A stretch of 64,000 nt of DNA from Anaeramoeba flamelloides (taxonomy: Eukaryota > Metamonada > Anaeramoebidae), in assembly GCA_027625915.1 (NCBI GenBank), contig JANTQA010000026.1:4402001-4466000 (forward strand), given 5' to 3'. The notes below the pieces were generated by a model, which worked only from the letters and a program-made list of their open reading frames with translations, searched no databases and was not told the DNA's origin. How positions within the stretch are numbered: position 1 is the first letter of the stretch; the number at the start of each line of letters is the position of its first letter. Below, piece by piece: positions 11,151 to 23,407 of this stretch. The position numbers and the translations under genes were made by a program.

Positions 11151-13199
11151 CACCCAATATTTATCGTCAGTTATTTTTTTTGCGATATTTGAGTTTTGTT
11201 AGATGAGTAGAGCATTTTCAAAACGATAGTTATTATCTATTCAAAAAAAAATTATTTATAATCTATTCAAAGAAAGATCTTAAAGATATATTTAAATTAC
11301 AATTCATTTGTACCATTTATTTGGAATTTATAAAATCCAAAACTAATGTTTTTTTCTCAACTAGAGAGTTTTAAAAACACAAAATACTATTGGCAGTAAT
11401 AAACACCAATAACCTCATATATTCAAGTTCTGATAATGTTGATTATATTTTAAATAAACTTAATTATTGACTAAGAAATGTTAATTATCGTTTTAGTTTT
11501 ATTCAAACTTGAAAAAATAAATATTTTTTTTTAATTTTAGGATTAACATTCACACGACAATTGTTCAATTCCTTTTTCATTGAAATCAAGCAGTAAATAT
11601 TTTGGTTCAAATAACTCAATAAAATAGAATAATTTTTCCATAAATCAAGACTGCAATTAAATACTAATTTTTAATAAGTGAATTTTTGCAATAGAACAAA
11701 AAATAAAAAACGTAAGGATTTTTTTTGCAAAAAAATATTTTCATTTGTGGATGGTATATCGTTTTCTCCTTAACTAAGAAAAAAGGAAGGAGTCTATAAT
11801 GTCTTTTTTGAATTCCTTTCTATCACCACCATTAGGATCTGTGATTTAAAAAATGAGAAAATAATTTATTGTATTTGATCTATAAATCGTATTAAGATCA
11901 GAAAAATAAAAATAATTTTAAAACGGAGGTAAAGTATTTCCAAAATATTTCGTTTTTGATTATTCTTGAAAAAAAATAAAAAATTTTTCTTTATTTACAA
12001 ATAAAATTTAATTTCCATTTTATAAGCGATAATACCTTAAAAACCCAAGACTAAATAAACATTTAGAACATTGGATTCATATTAATGAATATACAGAAGG
12101 TATTGACTCATAGTAGAATATTTTTCAGCTTCTCTTGAAAACGATTTCGTAAAGAATAAATACTTGAGAAAGAAATGAACTATTTGATTTTTGTTCTTGT
12201 TCGGATGAACTATCAATCAAAAAACGAACATTTGATAAAACATCACTAAGAATTTTTACTTCTCAAATTTTGTCATTAAACCAAAATATTCAGAAAAACA
12301 TGAAATTCTTTCTTCTTTTCAAATTGAAAGAGATAAATATTCAACAGACTTACCATTTTTTAGATTTTCCAAAATCCTATCATTCTGATTCTTAGCTCAA
12401 TAGGTATATTGTACAAAAAAGAGGAATACATAAATAAAAAGAAAACAGAAACTACAATCTATTTCTTTGTTAATTCAATTTGTCGAAAAATTCGGGAAAA
12501 GGAAAATGAAGTGAAATTTTTTTCTATTGCATTCTTCAAAAATCAATCTTTAAAAAAGAGGCTTTGGAAAATCGATCTTATTTTTTTGATCTAACAGACA
12601 ACTTTGCGTCATAAATCAAGTCCTAATTGAGAAATCAACAAGTATATATCGATTGTTTGTACGGGTATTTTTTTATTATTGGGCAATATCGATTAATATT
12701 ATCAAAAAATGTACCTTACCACATATTTTAATTTATAAACTCATCAATTGGTATGTTAGTTTCATCAAAAACAAATTCTATTATTGTAAATTCGATTTAT
12801 AGAATTTGATGAGGGATAAAATAAAAAAAAAAAAGTTTGGGATGAAATGTGTTGATCATTTTCCAAAAAAAATTGGATAATTTTATTTGATAGAAGATCG
12901 CAATTATGAAAAACTTAAACAACAAAAAGAGCTTCTATGTGCACCTTTTTTATTTTTGAAATTTGCTCTTGAAAACTATTTACTGGATTGTTGAAAGTTT
13001 AAAAAACAAGTCAGAAATAATAGACTACTTTTTGTCTCCATAACACTGACTTATTTAATTACCTAACTCTGAATTACTTTAGAATAACGAATTATTTTGA
13101 TCTCTAAAGAAAAAAGTGAGAAATACCAAATCATAATTTTTACTTTCCCTTAATTTTTTGTTATTAGCTTTTTTTTTTTTTTAAGGTTCCATAAAAATA
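11151..13199. other. intergenic, nothing recognised
   Basis: About 2 kb upstream of the gene at 13200. A 61-codon frame at 12409 is Lys-rich and does not resemble any family. The last 40 bases are T-rich and end TTTAAGG; if that were a splice acceptor, the gene would have an upstream exon, but none could be identified. Confidence 0.4.
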
Positions 13200-13697
13200 A
13201 TGTCTTGTAAAATAATGGAACAAACAAATAATGAAATAGTATTTGTCCCAGATCCTCTCAAATTGCTAGAATTACAATCATTGGAAATACCATTAAATTT
13301 CCAGCTTTATCCCAACAAAAGCACAAACACAAACACCAACACCAACAAACAAAAAGAAAATAGTAATATCAGTTGCAACCAAAAGAAACGCATTGCTTCG
13401 TCTTTGAATAGTAAAGACAAGTCCACCACCTTCTCGGAGAGAAAAAACAAATTCCACAAAGTCTATGCAGATTTATATACAATGATCCACAAGCACAAAA
13501 AAAGAGAAAAGCAGATCTTTGGAGAATTTATGCAAAATATTGATGTAAACACCAAAGCCAAAAACCTCATAAAAAGAAGAAAAGAATACCTTCAAAAAGT
13601 TTATGGGGAGGACAGAAAGCTTGAGAACTTGTATAGTCCCCAACAAATCAAGAGAATACTCTTAAGAAGAAAATTGTCAAAAAAAACAATCCTCTAA
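13200..13697 (+). CDS. unrecognised basic protein, 165 aa
   Basis: A single open frame ATG to TAA with more varied codon and residue use than the surrounding noise, so I believe it is a real gene. Residues 16-35 (VPDPLKLLELQSLEIPLNFQ) are hydrophobic and proline-punctuated. Residues 42-50 are an Asn/Thr repeat. The C-terminal half (about 78-165) is charged and predicted helical, with RKNKFHKVYADLYTMIHKHK and IKRRKEYLQKVYGE. The high Lys/Arg content is compatible with a nuclear or nucleic-acid-associated protein, but I recognise no domain and assign no function. There is no signal peptide or membrane segment. An upstream exon is possible because the T-rich lead-in ends in AAG just before the ATG. 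Confidence 0.65.
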   Translation: MSCKIMEQTNNEIVFVPDPLKLLELQSLEIPLNFQLYPNKSTNTNTNTNKQKENSNISCNQKKRIASSLNSKDKSTTFSERKNKFHKVYADLYTMIHKHKKREKQIFGEFMQNIDVNTKAKNLIKRRKEYLQKVYGEDRKLENLYSPQQIKRILLRRKLSKKTIL

Positions 13698-16600
13698 CAA
13701 CCAAAACCTACTTTTTTGTAAATTGACCTCTACTGTTGAACCTTTTTGAGCTCAACGGATTTATTTTGGAGTTTTTCATAAATTGTTTTTCAAGAATTTA
13801 TATGTAAATTGTAAAATAAAAATTTCCTTTCGAATTTTATGCTTTTCTTTTTGGTTTTTTTTAATTTACTTTTTTTGTGATATTTTTGCAATTTTGAGTA
13901 CCACTGACAATATTAGTTGTTTCATAAACATTCCAACTAAACTTCTTTGTTTTAAAAATCACAAATTAATTTTTTTGTAAAATAAAAAAAATTCAAAAGA
14001 CTGCTACACGCTCCTTTCACACATAAACAATTCCGTTTGGCAATAACCATTTCCTTTTAAACACTCCTTTTTTGATATTTGATTAAGGACTTGTTTTTCA
14101 AAAATTCTCTTTTTTACAAATTTTTTCGCTTTTAGGCAATTTGGAATTACACAAAATGCCAAACTTTTTGATAATTGACAAAAATTGAGAAACAACCAAT
14201 TGAGTTTCTGTTATTGTTTGAGATGGGTGTTCAATCGATCTTGACAACCTTTTTTACTCTCATATTCCGAAAGCATATCATTAATGTTTCTTAATTTTTT
14301 CCAACAAATCAAACCAAAAAAGTTTTTACTTGGAATTTTTGGTGTGCATTTTTTTGATTAGTTGTTGTTTTCTCTTTCCTCTTTATTTATTATTGAACAT
14401 CTGAGTATTTTTAACCATCAATTTTTTATGTAAAAAAATTACTGGAAAAAAGATAAAAAAACTTTTTTGAAAAGCCAATAAATGCTTAAAAGTTCTATAA
14501 AAAAATTGTGTCTTCCATCTACTCCCGATTTCCTTCTTCATAAATTAATTAAAATTACAAATTTTCTGTTTTCTAATAAAATGAAATTGAATATTCTAGT
14601 TGATGACAACTTGACAAAAAAGTCTCAAATTTATAGTTTATTTCTCAGAACGTCAACTTTTTTTAATCCAGTGATTGATCTTCTTCGGATTTTATTTTTC
14701 TAAAAAGTTCATTGAAAACACGAACTAAACAGAAGTTCTTTTGAAAAAAGAATTGCCACTATTGGTTAAAGGAATTGAAACCAACAATTTGTCTGAGTTA
14801 AAACCAATTGTTTTTTTTTAGATCATTTATTAAAACAAGTTTAATATTTATGATGTGTATTTCTGAATATTTTTCCCTCGTTTTAAATCAAAATGTGAAT
14901 GGTCACCTAGAAGCATTTATTAACAAGATTAAAAATCCCTTCACTGTTTAACACTTCAGAAATGAAAGATGATCTTTTTTGAAAAACTGATTAATAGTTA
15001 GTTATATTTGTTTAATCAAAAGTTGAAATTATATTAACTCTTAAATGGTTTACGAGAAGCAAGAACACAACAAAAGTATCTTTTTTGGGATTTGAGAGTT
15101 GAATTTATTATTTTTTATCCTTTAATTATTTGAACAGCTTTAATCGAATTATTTTTTTTCAAATAAAAATTTTTTTCATTTTTCCCAAAAAAAATAATTT
15201 TTATTCAAAAAATTTCTTTTTTTAGGTAACAAAAATGCGAAAAATTGAAAAAAACCGTTGTTTGTTTTCAATCAAATCATGAATTCAATATAACTTTTAA
15301 AAAATACCCCTCATGTGTTTTGAATATTTTTACTAACTATTAAAATTTTTAATCAAGTATTTGACAAAATTTATGTAATAAAATCGATTCACCCCATTAA
15401 GTAGTTGGTGAAATTTTTTTTTTCTTTATGTTAATTTTTCACAATATCCTTCTACTTTCTATTTTTGAAAAACAATAAATAATCTATCAAGTTATAATTT
15501 TATAAAGAATTTATACTCTTCGGTAATATTTCAAAGAATGATAAGATTTTATAAAAGAATCTGTTTTAATTCGACTATCACTCATTTAAAACTGCACTAC
15601 AAGGAAAATTTTTTCAAAAAAAAATCTCTAAATTTTGTATTTTTGAAATACACTCATATAATAAACATTATTATATTTCCTTATAGCCAAATCCTGTTTG
15701 GAATTTTTAGAAAATATTTTTATGAGTTATCTATTATTTTCCTTTTGAAAGTCAAATAAGTACAAGTTTCACACAGTACAATTATTTTTGGAGTAAAAAA
15801 GAGTTTAAATTTTGACCCTCAAAAAATATTGTTATTTTTACTTTCGAGACCGATTCCTGTTTACTCCTAATGAAAATTATTTTATTATTTTTTATTTTTT
15901 ATCACTTATAATGAAATATTTGTCATGTACACTTTACCTTCTCTATCAAATCCACTTTATTTTTTTTAATAAAAAACATTTAAAATTTCTAACCATTTTT
16001 TTTAAAAAATTAGCTAATTCAAGTAAGTCTTATTTCCTTGTCTGTATACATTTAACATCACCCTTTTAATTATTTTTGATTTTTACGATTATTTCAATAG
16101 GAACTCAACTAAGGATTTAACGTATTTTCATACTTGTAATTTTTTTCCTTTTTTTTTTTTTATTACATTTTTTTTTCGAAATGATTTGAGCGTTCAACAT
16201 TATAAATTGAAATAACAATTCCAATTAATCTTTAGCAGTGGTTTTTCAAAATGATAAATTATAATTTTCAAAATCTAATGGGTAAAAAACTTATTGAAAA
16301 CACAATTTTAATCAAAAATAATACAGTCCGATTTTAAAAAAAAGTAAGAAAACACTTCCTCTGAGTTGAATATACGTTTTAAATGAAAATCCCACATACG
16401 TTCAATTTTTATTTTTATTATTCACACTTTGATTTTTTTTCGTTGTTAAAACACACAAATTTTTTTTTTCTGATTCAAGAACTTCTCTAACAAAAACAAC
16501 CTCAACTTTTTTCTATTTTTTACAAATTAATTAAAAGATTTATATTCTAGGATTACAACTTTAGAGAATTTTTTTGAGAAACCCTTTTTTACTATTTGGT

Positions 16601-16702
16601 CATCAAGAGACAATTGAATTGATTCAAAATTTATTCTTTGTTTTTTACCGGTTTTAATCAAAAAAATTTTTTAAAAAACTTCCTAAATGAATTGTTCGAG
16701 TA
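13698..16702. other. intergenic, nothing firmly recognised
   Basis: Three kilobases without a supportable gene. The part at 13700-14250 is less A+T-rich than the rest, and open frames occur at 14004-14195 (minus) and 14482-14703 (plus), but neither resembles a known family nor joins to other exons. Frames at 15538 and 15812 are Phe/Leu/Ile-rich translations of T-rich DNA. Confidence 0.4.
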
Positions 16703-16899
16703 CAGTCAGTTTCATTTTTAAGGCACAAACTTTCAACGAAATTTAAGGCACAAAAAAAATCTCAAATTAAAGCACAAAATTCAAATTCTAGTAAAAATAA
16801 ATTGTAAAAAAAAAAATTGCAAATTTTGTGCCTTAATTTGAGATTTTTTTGTGCCTTAAATTTCGTTGAAAGTTTGTGCCTTAAAAGTGAAACTGACTG
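16703..16899. mobile_element. TA-flanked palindromic MITE, well-preserved copy (197 bp)
   Basis: Nearly the whole element is an inverted repeat. Left end CAGTCAGTTTCATTTTTAAG, right end AAAAGTGAAACTGACTG, with inner blocks GGCACAAACTTTCAACGAAA and its complement. It is flanked by TA on both sides (16701-16702 and 16900-16901), the target site of Tc1/mariner-class elements. No coding sequence. The arms are close to identical, so it is among the younger copies. Confidence 0.88.
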
Positions 16900-16901
16900 T
16901 A

Positions 16902-17962
16902 ATGTATTTTATAGAAAGGATTGATAAATAATCATTTTAAAGATTTATAAGATTTGATGAAGGAGTTTATTTTTTCGTTTCTATAACTTTTAATTAAGGG
17001 TGCATTACTGAAAAAAAAATACTTTTTGAGTTTCTTATGATATTCTACTTTTGAACCCATCATACCCCTTATTACTTTTTTAGTTGAAAGAATTAAAGCA
17101 AATCAGAGTTGAATCTTGAGAATTTTGCTTTGTTTTTTTTTTTAAGAAATTTAAGGTTGGTCATTGAGTAGATTAAGTTAACCAGGTTTAGAAGAGTTTC
17201 TTTAAGAAGAGCTAACTGCTAAATTAAAATTTATTTTAATTCTCGAATAATTTTGATAATTTGATCCCAAAAGACCACTTTTTGCCACAAAAAAATACAA
17301 GTTAATCAGAGCTGAATCATTAATTTTTCAATTTTTTGAAATTTTTTTTATTGAAAAAAATTGGTTTTGAATCAAGAGTTGAGTTTGGTCAAAATGAATA
17401 AAATTAATCAAACAGAAAACCTGGAAATAGACCCCTAAAGTATATTTTTGAGACGATTATTATCCTTTTGAAAGTAAAAAAAGATCATACATTGAAATAA
17501 ATTTGTTTAAATCAAAGAAATAATAAAAAAATTAAAAAAACTATATTTTTTGAAGATAATTTCTTTATCTTATTAATTTGAGATGAGTCTAGAAAAATGA
17601 TAATCCTGAATTTTTTGAAAAAATAATATTAATATTTTTAATTTTTTTTTCAAAACCTATTGTGACAAATTTGGTTTCAAAATACCCCTTTTTTAAATAT
17701 TTTTATCAAATTCAGCCCAAATAAAATATACTTTTTCAAAAATTAACATAAGGGGGGAATTCGAGAAAAAAAAACAGACTAAGTTATTCAAAAAAAAAAA
17801 AGAAAAAGAAAACTAAAATGATTTTAAAAAATCCCCGAGTTCTTAATTATTTTGAGTTTTTCAATTTTAATCGAAAATCAAAAATTATAAAATCAAAGTA
17901 AATAAATAAATACAATTAATTCTATGTAATAAAGAAAAATTGAAAAAATATCTGGTTTTCTA
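16902..17962. repeat. anonymous 1-kb repeat, partner at 45240-46080
   Basis: Colinear with 45240-46080 over most of its length. Shared landmarks are ATTACTGAAAAAA..TTTTTGAGT (about 17005), AATTAATCAAACAG..AAAC (17403), GAAATAAATTTGTTTAAATC (17490) and CAAATATTTTTATCAAAT. It is bounded here by a MITE on each side, so its true ends are unclear. No conserved reading frame was found. A segment containing AATCAGAG(T/C)TGAATC occurs twice (17101 and 17303), a small internal duplication. Confidence 0.6.
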
Positions 17963-18365
17963 CAGTCAGTTTCACTTTTAAAGAACAAACTTTCAACGAA
18001 ATTTAAGGCACAAAAAAATTTCAAATTAAGGCACAAGATTTCGAATTTTATTTTTATATATACAGTCAGTTTCACTTTTAAGGCACAAACTTTCAACGAA
18101 ATTTAAGGCACAAAAAAAATCTCAAATTAAAGCACAAAATTCAAATTCTAGTAAAAATAAATTGTAAAAAATGAAATTGCAAATTTTGTGCCTTAATTTG
18201 AGATTTTTTTGTGCCTTAAATTTCGTTGAAAGTTTGTGCCTTAAAAGTGAAACTGACTGTATTATTTTACTAAAATTCTAAATTTTGTACTTGAATTTAG
18301 AGATTTTTTTTTCAGTTCCTTAAATTTCATTCAAAGTTTGGGTCTCTTAAAAGTGGAACTGACTG
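17963..18365. mobile_element. TA-flanked palindromic MITE, host copy split by a nested copy
   Basis: The outer copy begins CAGTCAGTTTCACTTTTAA at 17963 and ends TTAAAAGTGGAACTGACTG at 18365, with TA on both outer flanks. Its middle is interrupted by a second complete copy (18063-18259). Its arms have diverged more than those of the inner copy (for example GGGTCTCTTAAAAG against GTGCCTTAAAAG), as expected if it is older. Confidence 0.85.
18063..18259. mobile_element. TA-flanked palindromic MITE, nested inner copy (197 bp)
   Basis: Complete copy starting CAGTCAGTTTCACTTTTAAG and ending AAAAGTGAAACTGACTG, flanked by TA at 18061-18062 and 18260-18261. Apart from a few bases it equals the copy at 16703. 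It inserted into the A+T-rich loop of the older copy. Confidence 0.9.
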
Positions 18366-18412
18366 TATCAAAAATTAAATCAATTTCTGAGAAAACAATT
18401 AGTTTAATTCGG

Positions 18413-18413
<1 letters not shown>

Positions 18414-18447
<34 letters not shown>
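18414..18447. repeat. poly-C run of 34
   Basis: Uninterrupted cytosines in otherwise extremely A+T-rich DNA, about 50 bases after the nested MITE and about 180 bases before the piggyBac-like coding remnant. The strand asymmetry could support i-motif or G-quadruplex structure. Its exact length should be treated with caution because long homopolymers are often mis-assembled. Confidence 0.85.
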
Positions 18448-18449
<2 letters not shown>

Positions 18450-18623
18450 CAGAAAAAAAATACGAAAAAGAACAAAATTATTTTGATTTTTTTTATTAGG
18501 ACACATGTTTTTCAAATATTTTTTTAAAATTTTTTAAAGCGATTAATTCAGTTTTTTTATTAAACTTGTATATTTTAAATATATTTTTATTCTTATTCAT
18601 AGATACATATATTAAATAGTTAA

Positions 18624-20399
18624 ATGAAAAAAATAAGAAAAAGAAAAAAGAAGCCTTAAGAATTAAGAATTTTTTTAAAAAGAGAAAATTGGATTTTACT
18701 TGATAATCGATTTCCCGATAATCAATCAGAAGAAATTAAATCAGAAACAATTGAAAATATAGAAATTATTCCGGAATTTAAAGGCTGCCCAACCAAAAAT
18801 TTAATCGAAAAAAACAAAAATTTTAGATATTTTTGAAAGTTTTTTCGATCAAGAATTGATTACAATTTTACTAAATGTACTGAATGAAGAGAGGGTAAGA
18901 AGGCTGAATGATGTTCAATTGAAATCAAAAGGTTTACCAATCGACAAAAAGTTTTTAAAAAAAGATTTGTTTAATTATCTAAGTTGTTTTTATTGCTATG
19001 GGAATACATCCCAATACTGATATCTCGGATCATTGGAAAAAAAATTCAATTTTAGAGACAAAATGGATTAAAGATACTATGTCTAGGGGAAGATTTCAAG
19101 CAATACATAGATGTTGGAGGTTCAATAATAAAACAAGTTTTGATCAAGTAAGAAAGATTATTAAAAAAAAATGCATGGAAAATTGGGAATTAAGCAACCA
19201 AGTTGTAATTGATGAAACATTGATCAAAACAAAATGTCGATGTAAAATGATTGTCAGAATGCCGAGAAAACCACAAAAACAAGGCTTGAAAATTTGGGTT
19301 TTAGCGGATTCTGATAATTATTATTATTGTTGGGATCTTTATTCGGGACAATACGAAACTACCCACGAAACATTATTAAAATTGACAAAACATCTCCCTC
19401 TTGAAAAATACCCCCAAATTTTATTTTTAAAGTTATTGCAGATGCTTATTTTGGATCAACTAAATCTGTTAAAGAACTTTTTAGATCTTGGTGTTAATTT
19501 CACTCTTATGTGTAGGAAAGATAGAACCTCTAAGATATTTAAAAATAGTTTAGGGAAATTGGTTGAAAATGGAAAATGGAGGACTTGTTATCGTGATTTT
19601 GAATTAGGAATTACTGAAGAAAATTCTATTTTAGAAGATCTTGGGAATCAAATTAATTTTAATCGAAATAAAACTACAACTTTTAATTTCGGCAATTCAG
19701 TTACTACATCAATTTTCCACAAAAATTTGTTATTATGTAAAGAGATTCAGAAAAATAATTTAGATAATAAAATAGTTTCACCATTAGAAAAGAAAGAAAC
19801 AAAAAGAGTTGTTGCGACTTTTTTTTAAAGATAAAAAAAGAAGAAAAAATGGGTCAAATGATGTTTGTTTAGTTTCAAATTGTTATGACGATAGCCCTGT
19901 TGAGTGTAAAAGAGAAAAAAATCACCAACAAAAATAAAACCAAAATTATGTGATCAATATTCAAAAGAAATGGATTACGTAGACAAAGCTAATCAAAATA
20001 TACATACTTGTTTATTTAATCATCGTAATAAAAGTTGGAAAAGGGTCCTACTTTTTTATTTTTTAAAATTATCATGCACAACACCCAAGTAATCTACAGA
20101 AAAAACAATACTGAAGAACATTTGAAAAAAAACTAATACTAAAGAAACAAAATATTTTTTAGTAAAATTGGCCGAAGAATTGGTTGGGAAAAACTCAAAA
20201 ATATCTGATAGAATTCATATTTTAAAAAAGAGTGAATCACAGGACAGATTGCTTTTATTGTAGAAAACAACTGAAAAAAAGTTCATCAACACCATTTCAT
20301 TGTTTTGAATGTAAAATGCATCTACATTTAAAGTGTTTTGAAACCTTACATTGGTCCTTAAAACATCAGATTAGCATTAAAAAATACAACAAAATTTAA
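18624..20399 (+). mobile_element. decayed piggyBac-like transposase gene
   Basis: DDE transposase remnant read in several frames. An N-terminal part runs to about 19010 (DIFESFFDQELITILLNVLN, NDVQLKSKGLP). The longest frame, 18998-19828, holds the first catalytic motif VIDETLIKTKCRCKMIVRMP with KPQKQGLKIWVLADSDNYY, the piggyBac signature. The second Asp lies in the +1 frame near 19435 (VIADAYFGSTKSV), flanked by two shifts. The third Asp is in PKLCDQYSKEMDYVDKANQ (about 19945-20005), again in another frame. The end reads CFYCRKQL...FHCFECKMHLHLKCF, the Cys-rich zinc domain typical of piggyBac transposases. I count at least four frame changes plus stops, so it is inactive. No TTAA-bounded terminal repeats could be fixed. 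Confidence 0.82.
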
Positions 20400-20432
20400 A
20401 TAATTATAATTTATATTATTTTTATTATAATA

Positions 20433-20507
<75 letters not shown>
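20433..20507. repeat. (AC)n(AT)n compound microsatellite
   Basis: About ten CA units followed by about 27 AT units, directly after the piggyBac remnant. Confidence 0.9.
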
Positions 20508-20510
<3 letters not shown>

Positions 20511-20639
20511 TTAACTAAAATAAAAAAATTTAATAGGTTCTTTGTATTTTTATCTTTTTTGGTGAATATGTAATCAAAATTTAAGGTTTTTTCTTCTCGT
20601 TTGAGTTTAAACTCAATTTATAGTAAAATCGCGAAAAAA

Positions 20640-21320
20640 AAAAAATTTTTTTTTTTTTTGATTGAAACAGGAATCGGGCACTAAAGGCATATAAAACAAT
20701 TTTCAATGAGGTTTACAACTTTAATAGATATTAATAGGAATTGAAAAAAAAATGAAATTTTTCAGTAATATTTTTTTCATTTTTAATTGTAAAATTTTTG
20801 AATTTTTTAATTGTCTTAGTAGAGAGATAATTTTCAAGTATTTTTTTAATAGTATAAAAGGAAACATATTTTTCAATTTGAAAATAGTACAAAATATTTC
20901 AATCAAAAGATATTGCTCAATTAAATTGAAAATCTGATTTTTTATCTGTTTTTGGAATATTTTTTATCATTTTATTTTTTTCCATGTTTGAGTTTTTATA
21001 TACGTTCCCGGTTTTTTTTCTGCAAATTGCTTTAACATATATTCTTTTTTCAATCTTAATGTTCAATCAAAAATTAATTCATTTCAACTTTTCCCAATAA
21101 AAAAATACCCTGAAAATAGGTGTTTTTTTCAAAAGTCGGTATTTTTGAAAAGGGGGGGTATTCAGATTTTCAAGAGTTTAAAAGCTATCCTTTTTTTATT
21201 ACATAAAATTATGATAACTTTGAAAAAATAATTTATAAAAGAAGTATAACTTAAATCCAATGTATAGTTTTGGCTAACTTTAATTTTATGTATTTAAATT
21301 TTCCTTGTAGTGTGGTGTAT
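20640..21320. repeat. anonymous repeat, inverted partner at 50975-51720
   Basis: Matches 50975-51720 in the opposite orientation over about 650 bases. Landmarks are GGGAATTGAAAAAAAAATGAA-like sequence at 20735, CTGTTTTTGGAATATTTTTT (20946), GGGGGGGTATTC (21152), AAGTTATCATAATTTTATG reversed at about 21190-21230, and CCTTGTAGTG (21303). It follows the piggyBac coding remnant, so it may be that element's 3' non-coding part, but the partner has no transposase beside it. Confidence 0.6.
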
Positions 21321-23337
21321 TAAAAAAATCTAAAAACTTTAAATTCATCTTATAATAAGAAAGCAACAAGAACTGAAATCACAAAACTGTACTGTTACAA
21401 ACATAATATTACCCAAGATTTCAAAGACTTCAAACCATAATCAAAAAAAAAATAATCAATAAAAATATGTTTAACTTTATGTTTTAACCTTTGAAATACA
21501 ATTGTGACGATCGTTTGAGCAAATATTTGATCTAAATTCTCTTTAAGAAAATATAATTAAATTAAATTAAAAAAGAAGAACAATATAAAGTTTTAATGGA
21601 ACCTAAAATGCCGGATCACAAATGAAAATTATAATATCTCCTATTGGTTACCTTTTATGGCATTGTAATTACCTTCTAAATTTTTCTTGAAAGATTAATT
21701 ATTTATTCAAAAATTAAATTGTTTGTAAAAAACACATAAAAATTACTATAGTTGATATTTTGACAAATAATTTTCAAAAATCTTGTATATAGATTGATAA
21801 TACAACTAGTTTCAAGAAAAAAACTGCACACCACCCGAAATTTATAAGTTGAATCAACATCTCTCAGAGTCCAAACTAGCAAAATATCTTTCTTAAATTT
21901 ATCTTGAAATGGAGAGGAATTGCCTAAAAAGACAATTTTCTCAAAAAATTTGAATAATTACCAAATCAATTAGTTTGACCAATTATTTGAAAACAATGGA
22001 TATTTATTGATGTTTCAATAACCTTTAGAAAACAAAAACAAAAAAAATCATTCTTTTGGTTTTTTATGTTGATGGTTATTGAGTTAATCTTTGACATTAA
22101 AAAAAGAAAAAAAAAAAAACAATTTAGGAAGTTCTAAAGATTAATTATCAAATGACAGAATTACTATTCTTTTGGTTTCTATTTTTAAATTTGGAAAAGA
22201 ATTAAAAAAAAAATTTCCAAATTTTGAATTTTGATCTTGATAAAAAGATCTAATAAATTAATTTGTTCAATTAATATTTAAAATAGATTTTTTAGAGTCA
22301 CAGAAACCACATGAATCCAGCAACACTCCTCTGATTAACCTTTAACCACAATACACTTTAATAAGTGAGTAATATATGAAGTAGGCATCCTAGATTGAAA
22401 ACGTTTGATAATTTTTATTATTTTTTGGATAATATACGAACTGTTATCTATTTTTAAAATTTGAATAATGACAAAATTACTAAAATAATACTATTTAAGG
22501 GTCATAAGATATTGAAATGTTGAAAACATAATTATTTTTATGTCATAGTTCAAAAAAAAATCGAAAACTTTTAAGGGCTGTGTTTGCAATTTACCAAGTT
22601 GTTTTAACATGTTATGATCAAATCTGATTTAAATTGTGAAGTTATGTACTTCAAAATATTATCCAATTTGGATCAAAAAAATTAAATATAGGTTTTTTTT
22701 GAAGAAAAGGGGAAGAAGATATTTTTTAATCTGAAAACCAAAATACCCATTTTATAAGACAACAGATATTAAAAGAACAATATTCACAATTTTCTGACAT
22801 TAAAAATTACTATCCATTTCAAACATTACTAATAAACGACTATTACTTCCAAAGTCTAAATTTTTATTAGTTTTTCAACATTTTGTTTTGTTGAATTGTT
22901 TCACTGTCTTGATAAATCATAAAAAGGTTAATTCTGACGAACAAATTATGATTTTCCCTTAGTTTTTTTGGGTTTTGTTCACTTTTTTTTTTTTTTTTTT
23001 TATTGAATAAGATTTCTCAACAATTCATTCAAATATTATAATTACTCTTATCTTTATTTGCGAAATAGGATTTAAATTGCAAAATACTCAAAAGATAAGG
23101 TTTATTTTATTTTTGTTTATAATTTTTTTTTTAATACAATAATTTGCATTAAAATCCAATTCTTACTTTTCTTTACAAATTGGATTGATTTTTTTTCGAA
23201 AAGGTTATTGATGAATTTTGGATTGCTGCTAAAATGACAAATTTAGTAAAAAAAAACTTAAAAATTTTAAGAAAAGGAATATCCATATCCATATTTATTT
23301 AATTAATTATTTTTTTTTTTAATATTTGTATATAAAA
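21321..23337. other. intergenic, nothing recognised
   Basis: Two kilobases of A+T-rich DNA without a frame or repeat that I could match. It contains T-runs (for example 22985-23002). Confidence 0.4.
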
Positions 23338-23363
23338 ATTATTATTATTATTATTATTATTAT
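23338..23363. repeat. (ATT)n microsatellite
   Basis: About eight ATT units. Confidence 0.9.
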
Positions 23364-23407
23364 TTTTATTCTTATCTAAGTGACGAGTTATAAATTTCCT
23401 ATTACCA

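Noticed and set aside
14004-14703. Possible genes in the slightly G+C-richer stretch after 13697
   Set aside because: No similarity to known families, no splice partners, and the frames on the two strands are unrelated.
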